A DNA stretch of 64,000 nt from Acanthornis magna (taxonomy: Eukaryota; Chordata; Aves; Passeriformes; Acanthizidae), in contig JAWUZG010000036.1 in assembly GCA_036785705.1 (NCBI GenBank), forward strand, positions 15,557,501 through 15,621,500, read 5' to 3'. This document shows, piece after piece, positions 52,021-64,000 of the stretch. Position 1 is the stretch's first letter, and every line of letters begins with the position of its first letter. The notes under the pieces were generated by a model. It was given only the letters and a program-made list of their open reading frames with translations, did not search any database and was not told the origin of the DNA. The translations under genes and the position numbers were made by a program.

Positions 52021-52802
52021 GGGCATGTGTAATGTCATGTGGAGATTTAGCACTTGTGGAGCTGATGGCCCCTTGATCCCTGGTATGTGCCTTGTGGCTG
52101 AGGTCTCTGGGGCAGGTGTGGGCTGCACCTGGAGTTTCCATAAGTCTCTTCCACGTGGGTTCCCTGACTGTTAGTGAGTCATTTTGAGGTTCTGCCTCTA
52201 TGGGCTACTAGTAGGTGGTGAAGTGCAGCCTGAACATGACCCCTGTATTGAGATTTTCATGGCTGTGGCATTTATCTTGTTGACTTTTGTGCATTCATCC
52301 ATGGGGTCACGCATACCTTGTTTCCTCAAGGAGTTGAAGTGTACGGATGGTCCCTTTAGACTTGCTTTCATTTTAAAAAAAAGCAATTTGACCTCATTTA
52401 TGTGGTGGAATTCTCACAGGGGAGGAATGGCATTACCAGCTAGCCACAGGCTGTGGACTGCAGCTTCCCCTCTGTGGAGCCATGCAGAGGTTACAGGATG
52501 CTTGAGGAGGGCTCAGGCCCTCCCTGCCCTGATAGCATTGCCTAGATAGTGGGTGCTGGTATTGTGACACACATCTGTGGCTGTGATGGTGACTGAAGAG
52601 TGATTGGTTTTGATTGTGGAGCAAATTGAATATAAAAAAATAGGGACTTTGTGTATTTCAAGAAAAATAATTTTAAAATTCACTAGAATTTGATTTAAAT
52701 ATGTTCCTGAAGTGCATAATGCTTAATAGTTTGAGAAATTTGTTGTACTTGGTGAGAGGGACAATAGATTTCAGTAAATTTACTGGAAGATAGAAATTTG
52801 GT
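52021..52802. other. Intron start, no gene seen
   Basis: Non-repetitive intron following the MAST4 donor. Overlapping frames of up to 121 codons (52184-52549) have no recognised similarity. Confidence 0.5.
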
Positions 52803-53125
52803 AGAATAACAGAATATGCTGAGTTGGAGGGGACCCACAAGGATCATTGAGTCCAGCTCCTGGCCTTGCACAGCACCATCCCCAAAAGTCACACCACATG
52901 CCTGTGAGCATTGTCTAAACACTTTTTGAACTCTGTCTGGCTGGTGCTGTGATCACTTCCCTCGGGAGCCTCTTCCAGTGCCCAACTACCCTCTGGGTTT
53001 AGAACCTTCTCCTAATATCCAACCTAAACCTCCCCTGTTAAAGCTTCAGGCCATTTCCTCAGGTCCTGATCACCACAGAGAAGAGATCATTGCCTGCTCC
53101 TCTACCTCCCCTCATGAGGCAGTTG
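52803..53125 (-). mobile_element. CR1 LINE 3' fragment, antisense
   Basis: It starts with agaataacagaatatgctga / gttggaggggacccacaagg, the reverse complement of the CR1 3' end. It continues through CACTTCCCTCGGGAGCCTCTTCCAGTG-type 3'-UTR sequence to ctcccctcatgaggcagttg. About 320 bp, 5'-truncated and non-coding. Confidence 0.88.
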
Positions 53126-56100
53126 TTTTATCTGTTCAAGTGATGTTGATTGGTATTAGAATCAAGCACATGAAATGTAGGTTAGAGGAAGCTGAAATGG
53201 TGTTTACTTGGAATGGGACTGTTCTCTGTCTCTAAATTCTGTGCGTTGTTCAGAGTTGTTTTTGCTTGGGGATGAAAAATGGTTCCACAGAGGACAAAGC
53301 CAACCCTTCTGCACTAAATGTCTGGAAAGTACTATTAGAGTATTTGCTTTTCTTACTTCCCTCCTACCCCCTTCCCTGGCCTTCCCTGAAAGAAGCTCCA
53401 AGAAGTTCTAGCAATACCTCTCTTTGTATTCACTAGCATAAACTCACCTGCAAGGCTTCTGGTAAATGACAAATAATTAATTTTTTAATGTAAAGAACTT
53501 TAGAAAATTAAACTGCCTCACACTTTATGTCAAGGAAAAACATATGCTACTGCAGGAATTTCTTGTATCATAACATCACATAATTTTTGCTCTGATTTTT
53601 AGTGTTACTAGGGTAAGATTTGTCATTTCCCTTTCAGCTTCATTTTTATCATGAGTTGTTATGAAACTTTCAGAAACAGGGTAAGAATATTTGTGATGCA
53701 TATGGGCTTTAAGGAAAAATAAGTGACTTGCAGCAGACAAGTGTCAGTTTTGGTAGCCGTTTCAGTGAACTCTCTGGCAACTCTGGAGTGTTACAGCTCT
53801 GAAAGCTTGGAGTGTAAACCAAACTACTGTTTTACTGAAACTAAAAACTGCCAGCAAACTTACTATTTCAGCTGTGGTTTTTTAATTTTGTTTTTGTTTA
53901 ACTTTAAAATGGAGTGGTGGTCTTTTAAAATGGTTCTTTGCCATGTAAACCCTGCAGATAAGGAGGAAGAAGACAGCCTAATCAAAAACAAATGTAGCAA
54001 TTGTGCTGTGCTGCCATAGTCTCTAGTCTTTATGCTTGAATTACTGCTTGAGGCCTTTATAAAGGGAAATGGATATGCTTTTTGTCTGCATGCAATATGT
54101 TGTGCCGGGTTTCATGTCAGTGTGCAGTGATGTTAAACTTCTTTATTACCAATGCACTTTAAATGAACCTGAATACCCTAGGGCTTTGGTATCTTAAAAT
54201 AATTTAAATGTCTTAACTGCTTTCATGATACTGATTAAATTAATCAAAGTCATTCTGATGACAGAAATTTCTTTATATTCTTTTGGGATTTTTAAAAGTT
54301 GTTTGAAAGAAACCACTGCACATATAGAACTAACTCCTAGATATTTTTCAAGTGTTCAGCAATCTGAAGTTAATAATTTCAGTGTTGCCTTGGTTATGTA
54401 TTTACATACCTTTTTTTATAAACTGAAGTTTTGGGGATTTTTAAAGTTTCTTTAATTCTTAAGGATTTGCTGCTCTGGTTTGAAACTACAAGAATCACAG
54501 TGTCATTTAAAAAAAAAAAAGGAAGAAATGGGGCACAAGAAGTCCTACTTTTATAATGGGTGAGCTGACATGTGCTTGATAAGGGATAACTTCCGTGCTC
54601 ACACATCCCCTCCCAAATTTCTGTTAAAGTCTTAATGTTTATGTAAAAATATTCCTTGTCCGTAAAGGGGGAAAAATATTTGGAGGCCTGTAATTTTAAA
54701 AAGTACTTGATCTTTAATATCACTATACACTGATTATTGTGTTCCTTTATTCTTCCTTTCTTTTCTGTTTTAATACTCCCTCAAGTGCAAGCTTAACAAT
54801 GGGTATCAGTTCACTGGAAAATAGTTTGGAAAGGTATTTTTGAAATTATTTACAGTTCAGTTTCTGTCTCTGTCATTAAAAAATGTTCAACTCCTAAAAT
54901 ACATTAGATATAAGTAAAGCAAGAGACAAGACTCTTGGCTTGCAAATTTGCAGAATATTCTTACGCTGATGCATGTTGCTCACTCCAGATGTTAGAAATG
55001 TGAATTGCACTTTGTGTCTTACTTTTCCTTTCCTTTTACTGTTAAAAACACAATATTATTGAGCCACAGAGCATAAGCAGTATTAATGATCAAAACAAAC
55101 AAAACAAAATTTATTTGTTTATATAAAACAGGATAGTTCAATTCCTGCAGGGCTGAATACTAATAGAGGTAAATAGACAGGGTTTTTATCTCTGGGAATA
55201 GATCCCAAATAAATGAGTTTATTGGGCTTTAAAAGAGGGAATAATGTTGTGCAGGACATATGAGAAGAAATAAAATCTATATTGTTGCAATATATTGAAT
55301 GAGACTTGCAAAACCTGAAGGATTACAGTTACTGAGAACCTACTATACTGCATTGGCTGAAGTAAATTACAAAACACTTTATATATGAATATGGGAAAAA
55401 TTGAAACTGGTGTACTGAGTCTTTCCAGTGGGAAATCAACACAAGGGAGAAGAGGGTTGGAAACCTGCAGAGGTGGGATAGAAACTGAAATTATTTTTGG
55501 CACAGCTTTGGAGAAACTGGAGCCAAATTCTTTCCCCTGAGTTGCACAGTTTTAAGTAATCCAGCAACCACGTGACAAGTAGTGACAAGCAAATAATGCT
55601 TTTCAAAGCAGAAGAAAAATTAAATCAATGTTTTTGAGAATAAATCTATTACTGCTTTCTGTTGAAAATTGCTACAGAGTCACTGATTAAAGCTTGTCCA
55701 GTAAAAGAAATGAATACTGGTTCCTGGAGACACCATGCTACTGTATTTTGGAAAAGTCACTTCAATATAATTTTTGCGACAGTACTGCTTTCCTTAATCT
55801 TCATCGCCAAGGAAGAATTCTTCTGGAAAAACAGACTGAGTTTGGAATGAAAAGATTATATTGTGTGTGGCCTGCTGTTAATCTAACAAATCTGCCTTAA
55901 TAGTTCTTGTGAAGTGCTAACAGTACTGCTTAATAGAAAGATCAGATGAAAAACAGTATTTCATAACTGTGGCTGCTCAACATAAGCATTCATGAGATAA
56001 AACAATCTCAGAGTAAAAGAATTTGAAAGTAATTTCGGACCAATTAATCTTTTAATTTAAAAAGCCATGTTTCCAATAGGTTATAAAGTTTTGGGTAACA

Positions 56101-59100
56101 TAATCACTTACACTATGACCAGTATTGGTCTTTTTCCCTTCTTCTGTGTCTGTGTCCTAACTTTTCTCCTGCTCCAGACTCCCCCTTCCCTTCATGAACA
56201 CATGCCCATAACAATGCTTGTCACGCCCTTTGCCTGGGAAGTAAACTAGATCTTTGAAAGTTCTGCTTGTGCCACAGACAGTGTAGAACACAATCCTTGC
56301 ACAGCTTGTTCAACTGCAGGATAAGCCCTGTCACAAAGCTGAGCTGTAGCTGCTTGTTCCATAGCCCTAGGTCAGACAGGGAAAAGCGGATTGCTTCAGG
56401 GTGATACTGATGCCCTCTGGGTGCAGGGGCGTTGGGGATGTGCTAGACAGAACGGGGAGGAAAGGATTGTTAGGTGAGATCAGCTCTGTTATTCTTGCGA
56501 TGATAGACATCTGTTTAGTAAACGTATTTAAATGCCTCTTGCTGTAGCCTTAGATTGCCTTCTTAAGGATTCCTAATGGTGCACAGACTGGGACTTTAAA
56601 ACTTGTTTCGAATCATGAGAAAAGATGTTTAATTAAAAAGCGGCTTTTCAGTGGTGGCTGGTTTTCTTGATCTCCACAAACTTCAAAGGGCTGTCTATAG
56701 TCAGAGGGTTTTTGGCTTAAATTGTCTACAGATTTTCGTTTGCTGTGTTCAGAGATGCTTAAATAGAATCCATGGCAGAAGGTAATGTGAAAGGATGAGA
56801 AATTAAATGAGCTTTTACCGTGGAGAGGGTTAACCTGGCAAATCACTTGGACAAGCAAAACAAATTGCCTTTGCTTTCATGTCCCGTTGCTGCTCCTCAC
56901 TTGGCCCCGTGGTGGGTGGTGCAGCTCGGTCTTCTCAGCTGCTCTGATGCAGCATTTGAAGATTGCTATCTCCCTTTCTACTTCTGAAAGATATGAGAAC
57001 ATATTTCTAGGAAGAGTTCATATTTTGGAGAGTCCTGCAGCTAAATCAGTTGTTTCTATACGGTACTGAGAAGCTCTGCTGATATATATAAAGAAAAAAA
57101 TACACTTTGTTACCTAAAGTTTGAACTTCTTATCTTGCCTGCTGTTATCTCATCAATGACTACTTGGAAGAGACTTCCTGCAGGGCTAATTGTGTCTAAC
57201 TGTGGTAGGGCTGTTATCTGCTAGCCTTAAATTGATCTTACACAAGTGCAGGTAACATAATACCTACAAATTTCATTTTATAGAATCTTTAATCCAAAGA
57301 TCCTAAAGCACTTTACATTAGTAAAATTACTTCTTGTTCTTTTGATCACATATTATCTGCAGTTCATGAGAAGCTAAAACCAAAAAAATCTTGTGATTTA
57401 TGTATTTTTTTCTTTAATATTCTTGCTTTGATTAGCTTTCCACCTCTGAGTCATCAGTCATCGAAATATGCTCAGCAATTGTTGTTATTCCCGTATAATT
57501 AATCTGTGGTTGATTTGAAATGAATTTGGGGATTCACAGTCTGTTTTTTGCTTCGGAGATTCATCACTCTGCTAACACTAATTAGCAGAAACATCAACAG
57601 CTTTATGGACCATGAAAAACAAGCTGTTCTCTTATCCATGGGTTGGCATGTGCTGGCAGGCCTTGGAAGAGGAGGTTTTCCCCGTTCATACAGGGGAGCA
57701 ACTGGCAACAGAGTTTTCACAAACATTGGGTTGTATAAATTGTCATTAGTATTGTTGAAAATGGAGATTAGCTCATTAAGTCTTACAATGTCAGCTATTT
57801 GGTATGATTTGGTAATTGGGGAAAGTTGAACATAAAATCATGTGACTTGTACCTTGAAACCTTTTGGGAATGTGACCTTTCCATTACATACAACTGCTTT
57901 TTGTAACTAGGATGTGATTAGTTTAGTGGCAACATTTAAAAAAAGGTTATTTCTACAACCAAGTTGGCCACTTGGTGTAGATAAGAGGAACAGTTTTGTA
58001 TTTCCTGTGTGCACAATCAAAATTTCTTCCTGTAATGTGACTAGTTGATTCTACATATTTACACCAGAAATATATAATTATAAAACATGATTATACCACG
58101 CCATACAAGGCCCTGTGATTTCATAGCTGTCTCTGGGGACACAGCCTATTGGACTCTGTTGCCCTGTCCCCAGCCCCAGAAGTTGGGGTGCTGTAGGATG
58201 TGGGGTAAGAATGACTGCCAATGCCAAAGCTCTATCAGATGTGCCCTTTTGTATGAAATTTTACTTCCTGCGTTTTCTTCCCCTCTCATATCAGGGCAGA
58301 AGTATGTTTCAAAATGGCTTTCATTGTGTAGTGGAGAGACAGCACCAGCCCAGCATGGGTGCTGAGACTACTCAGCTCCGGGCTGCAGAGGTGGGAAGGT
58401 TCAGCAGCCATGTGTGCATGGTCACAAGCACAGTGTGCTTCATTCACTAGCACTGCCCACCCAGAGCATATCTGGGAGTCTTGTCAGCTCAAAGGTTTGC
58501 TTAAAGCACCATGTGGTGTGTTAGACTTACTCCAGAATTAGTAGAAAGGGATAGAGGCAATCTATTCTGTAATTGCATGGCTGAGGAAATGTGGTGTGGA
58601 GGTTTTTTTTTGTTGGTTTTTTTAGGCATTCAGTCCAAAGCTGTCTTCTACAGATGAAGTAAATATATTCTGCTATGAAATATACATTTTTAGATGGTCT
58701 TGGTGCACTGGTGGTTGAGATGACATTAGGTTGTATTTTTCATTGTCAGTTACCTTCATCATTTAAGGCTTCAATCACCCAGCATAGTGGAGTTGATTTT
58801 TACTTCCCTGTGTGCCTAGATAATTTCCATATTCTTTGACATGTCTGGAGTTTGCACCATGTAATAGTTTGAGATGAGAACAGAAGATATTGTATTCCTG
58901 TCTCATTATTTTGCCTTTAACTCCTCGATTGCTGCTTAATCGTGCTTGTATCATCAGAACATGAGAAGCTGATTGTTGTTGAGATCAAAGCAAACTGTAG
59001 AAGTAGAGTGCCTAATTAGCAGATATGTTTGCAAGCTGCCAGTGTTGAAGAAGGGAGAAATAGAGTTTAACCCTCTCTGGGACACTTATAAAAGCAGCTT

Positions 59101-61233
59101 GAAAGTTGTCAAGAGTCATTTGTCATAGTGGAAAAATAAAAAGTGGAGAAAATTAATATGCATGTTAAATTTCTTTGAGTTTGAGTTGTAGCTTCTTAAG
59201 AAATACCCTAAGAGCTGTTGAATTAGCTGGCTCAAGTACGCTTAGCTGTAGAAGCACAGATGAAGGAACTTGCCTGGACATAGTTAAATGCTTGGATTTA
59301 ATCAGCTGATTAATGAAATCTGAGGTCTATGAGGCTGCAGTCCTGTTGTTGCTAGTACCTGAGCTCATTAGTGCAAAACTGACTGCAGCATATTTATAAA
59401 TAAACCATAATTGCTCATCAAGAGCACATGATCTATGCTCCAAGAGGCTTAAGTCTTCCTGTTTTTTTCTTTGTGGTCTTTCTCTAGTGGATGTTGTAAA
59501 GCAAATGATTTGACCACATACTTGTTTTCTCCAAGTTGGTTGCTTTAACATAGAATGTACAGATTGAGAAATATTTGAGAAGAGGGAAAAAACACTTCCT
59601 ATACTTAATCCTTGGAATGAAGGTTGATGACTTGAGTGGAAAAGTTTATAGATACTTTCCAGTGAAAAAAGGAGCAGGGGTTTCTATTGGGAAGCTTTAC
59701 CTTTTGAAAAATTACAACAAGCATATAGTGACTTAATTATGTGGCATAGCAACATATACACGAGACAAAAAAAAGGAGTCATAGTGGGGACTGTAGAGAA
59801 AATAGCATGTTAACCATCATTTCATGCTATTTGTCTGAATGCTGGTTAGGAGTTGCTGGGCATGTTCTTCATAGAGCAGTGGGAGATGTTTGTTTCTTAC
59901 CATAAATTCTACTGAGAAAGCCCAAATGTTGGATAATTGTGAGCCAAGAGTATTGGCCACTGACTGAAGTAGCTGTTCACATGAAGTTTGAAGTAGTTGT
60001 TCACATAAAGTTTGAACTGAGCAATAGTGAATTTTTGAGGTCCTTAAAATGTGTGTTTTAGGCACAGTTCTGTTGTAAGTCTGCCAGTATCAGCTGTCTC
60101 TGACCTCTTGGTGTGCAGGATTCTTGTTTTTGCAAACTTGACTATGTATCAAAAGGGACTCTGTCTCATCATCACTTATATGTAGTTTAGTGTGCTTTCG
60201 GTAGCATCATGTGTCCAGCGTGAATCTTTAATATCTGTTTTTCCTACTTTTACCAGAGCTTCAGAACTAGACCTTGAAATTTTTCTAAAGCAGGTGTAAA
60301 CTGGAAAAAAGGGTGAAAGGGAGGCAATAATACCTGTATATTACATTTGTGTTATAGAATGGACGGGCAGTTTATAAGTTTTGGAGCTGCATGTTAGAAT
60401 TATGGGAAAAGGACCTATTTGTTGTTAAGATAAAGGAAGCAGTAAAGTGTTCTGTCTGTGAGCTGACTGATAAATATCATCAACTAATTATTTTGCTGAG
60501 TTGTATTTCAGTAGAGTTGTGAGGTAGGGGTGTCATGAATGATAACTTCAGTTTGTAGGGTGTTTTTATCATGTAGTTATGGTTGTCACTTGTTGCCTAA
60601 CAGTGCTATCGAGTTAGATATTTTTGGTATGGGAAACTTAGAAACCCAAGCAAACAAACTAAACTGAAAACCCCAAACCTATCCTTGTCCTCCAAATCTA
60701 ATTAAAGGTTAGGGAGATTTGCTGGTGATCTCAAATGCCTTTCAAATATTTTATTGCTGTCACAATACTTCAATAATAGATTGCAAATAGTCAATACAGA
60801 AATGTAAGTTCAGCAAACATCTGTTAGCAAAGGAACTCTGAGTAATTTCCTTATCAGCAAAATTTTGTATTGTCTTTTAAATGACTTTCAGTGGGAAAAT
60901 TTTGTTCAAAGGATGAACCGTTATTTCTGGGAATGGTGGCTTATTCCTGGTAATTGATTTATAAACAGTCTTGATTCTGCATTTCTTTGTAATTAATGGA
61001 GGCTTGATTTTCTTTCTATGTATATATGTATTTTTGGATACAGATCTAAGCCTTTTTCTTACTAGTCTGTGGTCCAAAAGTGGATGTGTCCTTTTCCAGT
61101 TCCAATTCTGCCAATATTGGTGAAAATTTAAGGTAGATCTCCTTCTGTTTTTTTTTTTTTTTTTAATAAGTTCATAATCTCATCACAAATTTTTGCCTTT
61201 AGTGGGCCACATTTATTTCATGCCTTGCCAGCC
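53126..61233. other. Intron, no gene seen
   Basis: AT-rich intron with only simple repeats: an A run near 54508-54519, a 12-bp palindrome CCTTTATAAAGG at 54054-54065, a 24-bp tandem duplication at 59966-60013 and a T run at 61148-61164. No exon-like frame is supported. Confidence 0.5.
59966..60013 (+). repeat. 24-bp tandem duplication
   Basis: The unit gaagtagctgttcacatgaa+gttt at 59966-59989 is repeated at 59990-60013 with two substitutions (c to t, g to a). It is a short, recent-looking local duplication. Confidence 0.85.
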
Positions 61234-61341
61234 AGAATCATAGAATATCCTGAGTTGGAAGGAACCCACAAGGATCAATGAGTTCAACTCCTGGCCCTGC
61301 ACAGGACAACTCAAAGACTTACACCATGTGCCTGAGAGTGC
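61234..61341 (-). mobile_element. CR1 LINE 3' scrap, antisense
   Basis: agaatcatagaatatcctga, then gttggaaggaacccacaagg, atcaatgagttcaactcctg and gccctgcacagg match the reverse complement of the CR1 3' UTR. It is the same subfamily type as 52803-53125 but truncated to about 105 bp. Confidence 0.88.
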
Positions 61342-61989
61342 CACTTCTTCATCTAATTTTAGAAAGTGAAACAAAGATTTGTAGTACATCAAAAAGTGAA
61401 AGAACTATAGTGAGTGTAATAGGATTTTTTTACAAAGGCTTCTTGTACAGTAACAAAAGAAATTGTAATTGAGTCAGGTGTAATTACAGGCTTACCTGAA
61501 TAATGTTATGTTTAGGGGCCAGATTGGCTGAAAGAAAAATTTCACCTCCTGCGTCAGACTGGGAAAGTGATATTGTTCATTAATTTCAACCATGTGTAAC
61601 TGAGTAAGAAGCAAAACATGCTCCTTTAAGTTCTGGGCAATAAATGAGACATTAATAAAATGGTAATTTTTTATTTTTTATTTTTTTGGCCTACTGTTGG
61701 TCATTTGAAATTCAAGTAAAACATATTGATGCAGTCACAGTAGAATAAGGCAAATATCGGAAAGTTTCCTAGTGGTGCCTTTAAATCTATCCACTCTTCT
61801 TTTACTTTCCGGTTAACAGCTAATGGGAATGATGGGCTTTAATTCTTGCCCTCCTCCCTGCCCCCAGATTTGAGAATAGACCCTAAAATTTGCAGTGTCC
61901 CTGTCATTTCCTACCGCTGGAATGTCTGCAGGGGTTCAATTTGAGGCAATAAATAGAAGTGCTCTAACCTGATCCTAGGCAATATTAAG
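61342..61989. other. Intron, no gene seen
   Basis: AT-rich sequence between the CR1 scrap and the ERV remnant. It holds a T-rich run near 61668-61688. The left end of the ERV leader may reach into it. Confidence 0.45.
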
Positions 61990-62540
61990 GTCGGAGGCTC
62001 TGCCTTTCACCTGGCAGGTTTCTGAACCTGGAGTGAGGCTTTGCTTGTCCTTGGGGGTAAAAGTGGTGGTATGTTGCTTCCAGCTTTGGTCTTCACTTTC
62101 TGCTGCTCCGGCAATTCAGTAAAATGAAAAACGCCTTAACACCACTGTAACATTAAGAAACGGGCATTCTTTATTCGGCTGGATGATGGGGGATAATTCC
62201 TCCCAAAGCTGTGCATGTTGAGTACAGGGAAATTTCTGTTTATATACTGTGCTTTACGTATACGTCGATTGATTGTTCCAGAATATGAGAATCATTTCCC
62301 TGAAATCATTAACATATTTTTTCACTCCCCTTCACACATGTATTCTTCTGTCCTGGGGCTCTCTCTGGTGGTCCCTGGTGGTCGTAGACCCCAATGTTCC
62401 AAGTGACCTGGCTGAGTTGGCAGGGCACTGGGGCTGGTGAACTTCCAGTTCTCCTTCTTACTCAATGGACATTGTGCAGTTCCATAGGCCAATGGTTTTT
62501 GGAGAACAAGCATTGTGTTAGCTCACCAGGTGCAGACAAT
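61990..62540 (-). mobile_element. ERV LTR with leader remnant, antisense
   Basis: On the minus strand a TATA box (TATATA at 62241-62246, in AGTATATAAACAG) precedes AATAAAGAATGCCCG (signal at 62170-62175) by about 70 bp. An R-U5-like segment then ends GGCGTTTTTCA at 62125. The following CATTTTACTG matches the junction of the element at 8728, so sequence below 62125 is probably retroviral leader. A CCATTGGCC box at about 62490 suits a U3. No target duplication was found, so outer limits are estimates. No protein-coding retroviral sequence is recognisable. Confidence 0.6.
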
Positions 62541-63819
62541 TTATTATCTGGTTAACAGTGGCTTCCCTGGATGTGCTGGGAGTGCCGTTGCTGCTGTGGT
62601 GACATGGTGGCAGGTGGTGGCTTCAGTCTTTCTTCTCTTCACATCAAACCTGTCAATGAACTACTCTTCTGGGGTTTTTCTGTGTTTGGAAATAAGCCAG
62701 GGGCAAGAGGAGGGAGCATTCGTTCCTGTGACAAGATCGGTTATATTTTTACTTAAGAAAACTAGTGAGGGAGAAGTATCTAGCTTTCTGTATTTTTTAA
62801 AATATTCTGCACTTATATCATAAATATCTATAATTGATTTAACAGGATAATTAATTGAAGTAAGTATTTCTTGGCCCTTGCCTTAAAGATGTCCAGATGG
62901 CAAGAGGCTATTTTTCAGGCAGCTATTTCACAGCAGCTAACTCAAGCACATTGATGCTAGCTTCTGGTAACTCTGTGGTGCACTGTAATCATATGTTTCA
63001 CTTTGTGTCCATAGTTGCTGTCAGCCCAAATTCAGATTCATCCATTTTAGCAAAGTACAGGCCTGTCTTCCATTTGCAGTAGTGTAATAGAAAACTGCTT
63101 CTAATATTTTAACAAGAAATATTTCTAAAAAAATCTTTGAAGATGCTTCCTTGCTATTAATTTTTGCATTTTGACTGATTACAAATCAGATTTTCCAGCA
63201 GTGCAATCTACACTGTCGTAAGTACTTTTGTAAAGGTAAAATCTTACATGGATGCTAAAACATTTTCGTAATCATATGCAATTGTTTAATTATCAGAGAC
63301 AAAGTTACTTCTAAATTCTAACTGAAAATGGAAGATTTATAGGTATTAGATTTGAGCTCATTTAGTAATTTTCTGCCATCCTGTTATGATATGCAGTTGA
63401 GAGGGACAGAGTAACGAGAGTAGTACTTCACAAGTAGGAAAGATTTTTCTGTTTAGAATAAAGCAAAGCCTGCCTTTTGTGACTGATTTTTGTGGGTGTA
63501 TGTGGTTTTAGTGTCTTTTGTCCTTATGCAGTAAGTCATATGACAAACAGGCACATGCTGAATGCAACAGAAGTAAGAATTAACAAAGATTCTATTTGGA
63601 CCTTAAATAAATATCTTTACAAATGAATCTAGACATACAAGAGGCATGTTCAAGGGGAAGGTGACAGTGAACTGCAGTGATGTATTACTTATGTTCACCA
63701 ACAATGATGTAATACTGTTAAATAATGCTAAATTATCACCATTACGTAGTCGAATCACCCTTCATCGAAATGCATTTTGATAAATGTGCTGGACTAACAA
63801 GGATTGCATTTTGATATAG
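62541..63819. other. Intron before the candidate exon
   Basis: Intron between the ERV remnant and the open segment at 63820. Short frames only (largest 102 codons at 62515-62823, partly over the ERV). The last in-frame stop before the candidate exon is TAA at 63795, so the frame is already open through the proposed acceptor. Confidence 0.5.
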
Positions 63820-64000
63820 GAAGAGATGCCCTTGGTTTCAGTGTTGCTACTTTAGGCTGTCCTGGTAATTTCAGGCACAGGAAGAGAAGTAAAGCTTCTG
63901 CAGAGGAAGTAGGGGAGGAAGTCAACAATGACCATTTTGGAATTGAAGAGGACAGAAGTAGGGAACCTCTGTCAGTGGATGATTCAATATCTATAGCTCA
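63820..64000 (+). CDS. Candidate additional MAST4 exon, cut by window end
   Basis: A candidate acceptor (ttttgatatag) is followed by an open frame that runs to the window edge, about 59 codons after two phase-completing bases. Joining those bases (GA) to the overhanging G of the exon at 51858-52011 gives Gly and then RDALGFSVATLGCPGNF. After that come a basic cluster RHRKRSK, an acidic stretch AEEVGEEVNNDHFGIEED and REPLSVDDSISIA. Open length, mixed charged/polar composition and exact phase fit all support coding. The sequence does not match the RYLLP continuation of mammalian MAST4 that I know, nor any domain I recognise. It could be an alternative or cassette exon of MAST4, an exon of another transcript, or a chance ORF. 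The pyrimidine tract is weak. A second AG at 63870-63872 (aatttcag) would give the wrong phase from the MAST4 exon. Confidence 0.42.

Larger units (their letters stand above)
1..64000 (+). other. MAST4: MAST4 gene body (internal part)
   Basis: The whole window is interpreted as an internal piece of the MAST4 locus on the plus strand. MAST4 encodes a large AGC-type serine/threonine kinase with a MAST-specific domain, a kinase domain and a PDZ domain, associated with the cytoskeleton. Only the N-terminal region upstream of those domains is represented here. The assignment rests on a single exon at 51858-52011 whose peptide matches the family-specific N-terminal segment. The remaining sequence lacks CpG islands, long ORFs and any second recognised gene, which fits the very long 5' introns of this gene. 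That no other small gene sits inside the intron is an inference from absence. Confidence 0.8.

Noticed and set aside
52012..52076. Extension of the MAST4 frame past its donor
   Set aside because: The consensus gtgagt donor and the exact match to the mammalian exon end at GALTG show this is intron read-through.
54054..54065. Palindrome CCTTTATAAAGG as a CArG/SRF site
   Set aside because: The AT core is eight bases rather than six, and a 12-bp AT-rich palindrome is expected by chance in this length of intron.
63870..63872. Alternative acceptor aatttcag for the last candidate exon
   Set aside because: From the phase-1 donor at 52011 it would read into a TAG within about 12 codons; the acceptor at 63818-63819 keeps the frame open.

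Overview
The window reads as a stretch of bird nuclear genome. It is AT-rich and poor in CpG, with no operons and no long ORFs. It carries CR1 LINE copies with the typical avian 3' end, plus avian-type endogenous retrovirus LTRs. Almost all of it is intron of one plus-strand gene. That gene is recognised as MAST4, a microtubule-associated serine/threonine kinase, from one clear 154-nt coding exon at 51858-52011. The exon encodes the conserved N-terminal segment containing LDHILSPPPMPFRK and RQLSEDGRQLRRGSLGG. No kinase or PDZ exons lie in the window.

Layout. Positions 1-51857 are a very long upstream intron with no exon I can support. It holds a 1,056-bp ERVL-type LTR with a clean 5-bp target duplication (4285-5340), a probable old ERV LTR plus leader (about 8510-9260), a CR1 scrap (18181-18240) and a 576-bp LTR (19658-20233). 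It also holds a 1.8-kb CR1 (25245-27058) interrupted by a nested 584-bp LTR (25963-26546), a fragment of the first LTR family (37977-38150), and several simple repeats and short palindromes. The MAST4 exon follows, then an intron with two antisense CR1 fragments (52803-53125, 61234-61341) and an ERV LTR with leader (about 61990-62540).

At the right edge, 63820-64000 is an open segment preceded by a splice acceptor. Its reading phase fits the donor of the 51858-52011 exon exactly. It does not encode the RYLLP... continuation known in mammalian MAST4, so it may be an alternative or undescribed exon that runs off the window. This is the most interesting item here.

All six LTR elements are antisense to the host gene, as is usual for LTRs tolerated inside introns. 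I saw no CRISPR array, bacterial gene, tRNA, rRNA or recognisable small RNA gene. Nothing here is evidence for a new multi-gene system. Boundaries of older repeats are approximate because they were placed by eye.
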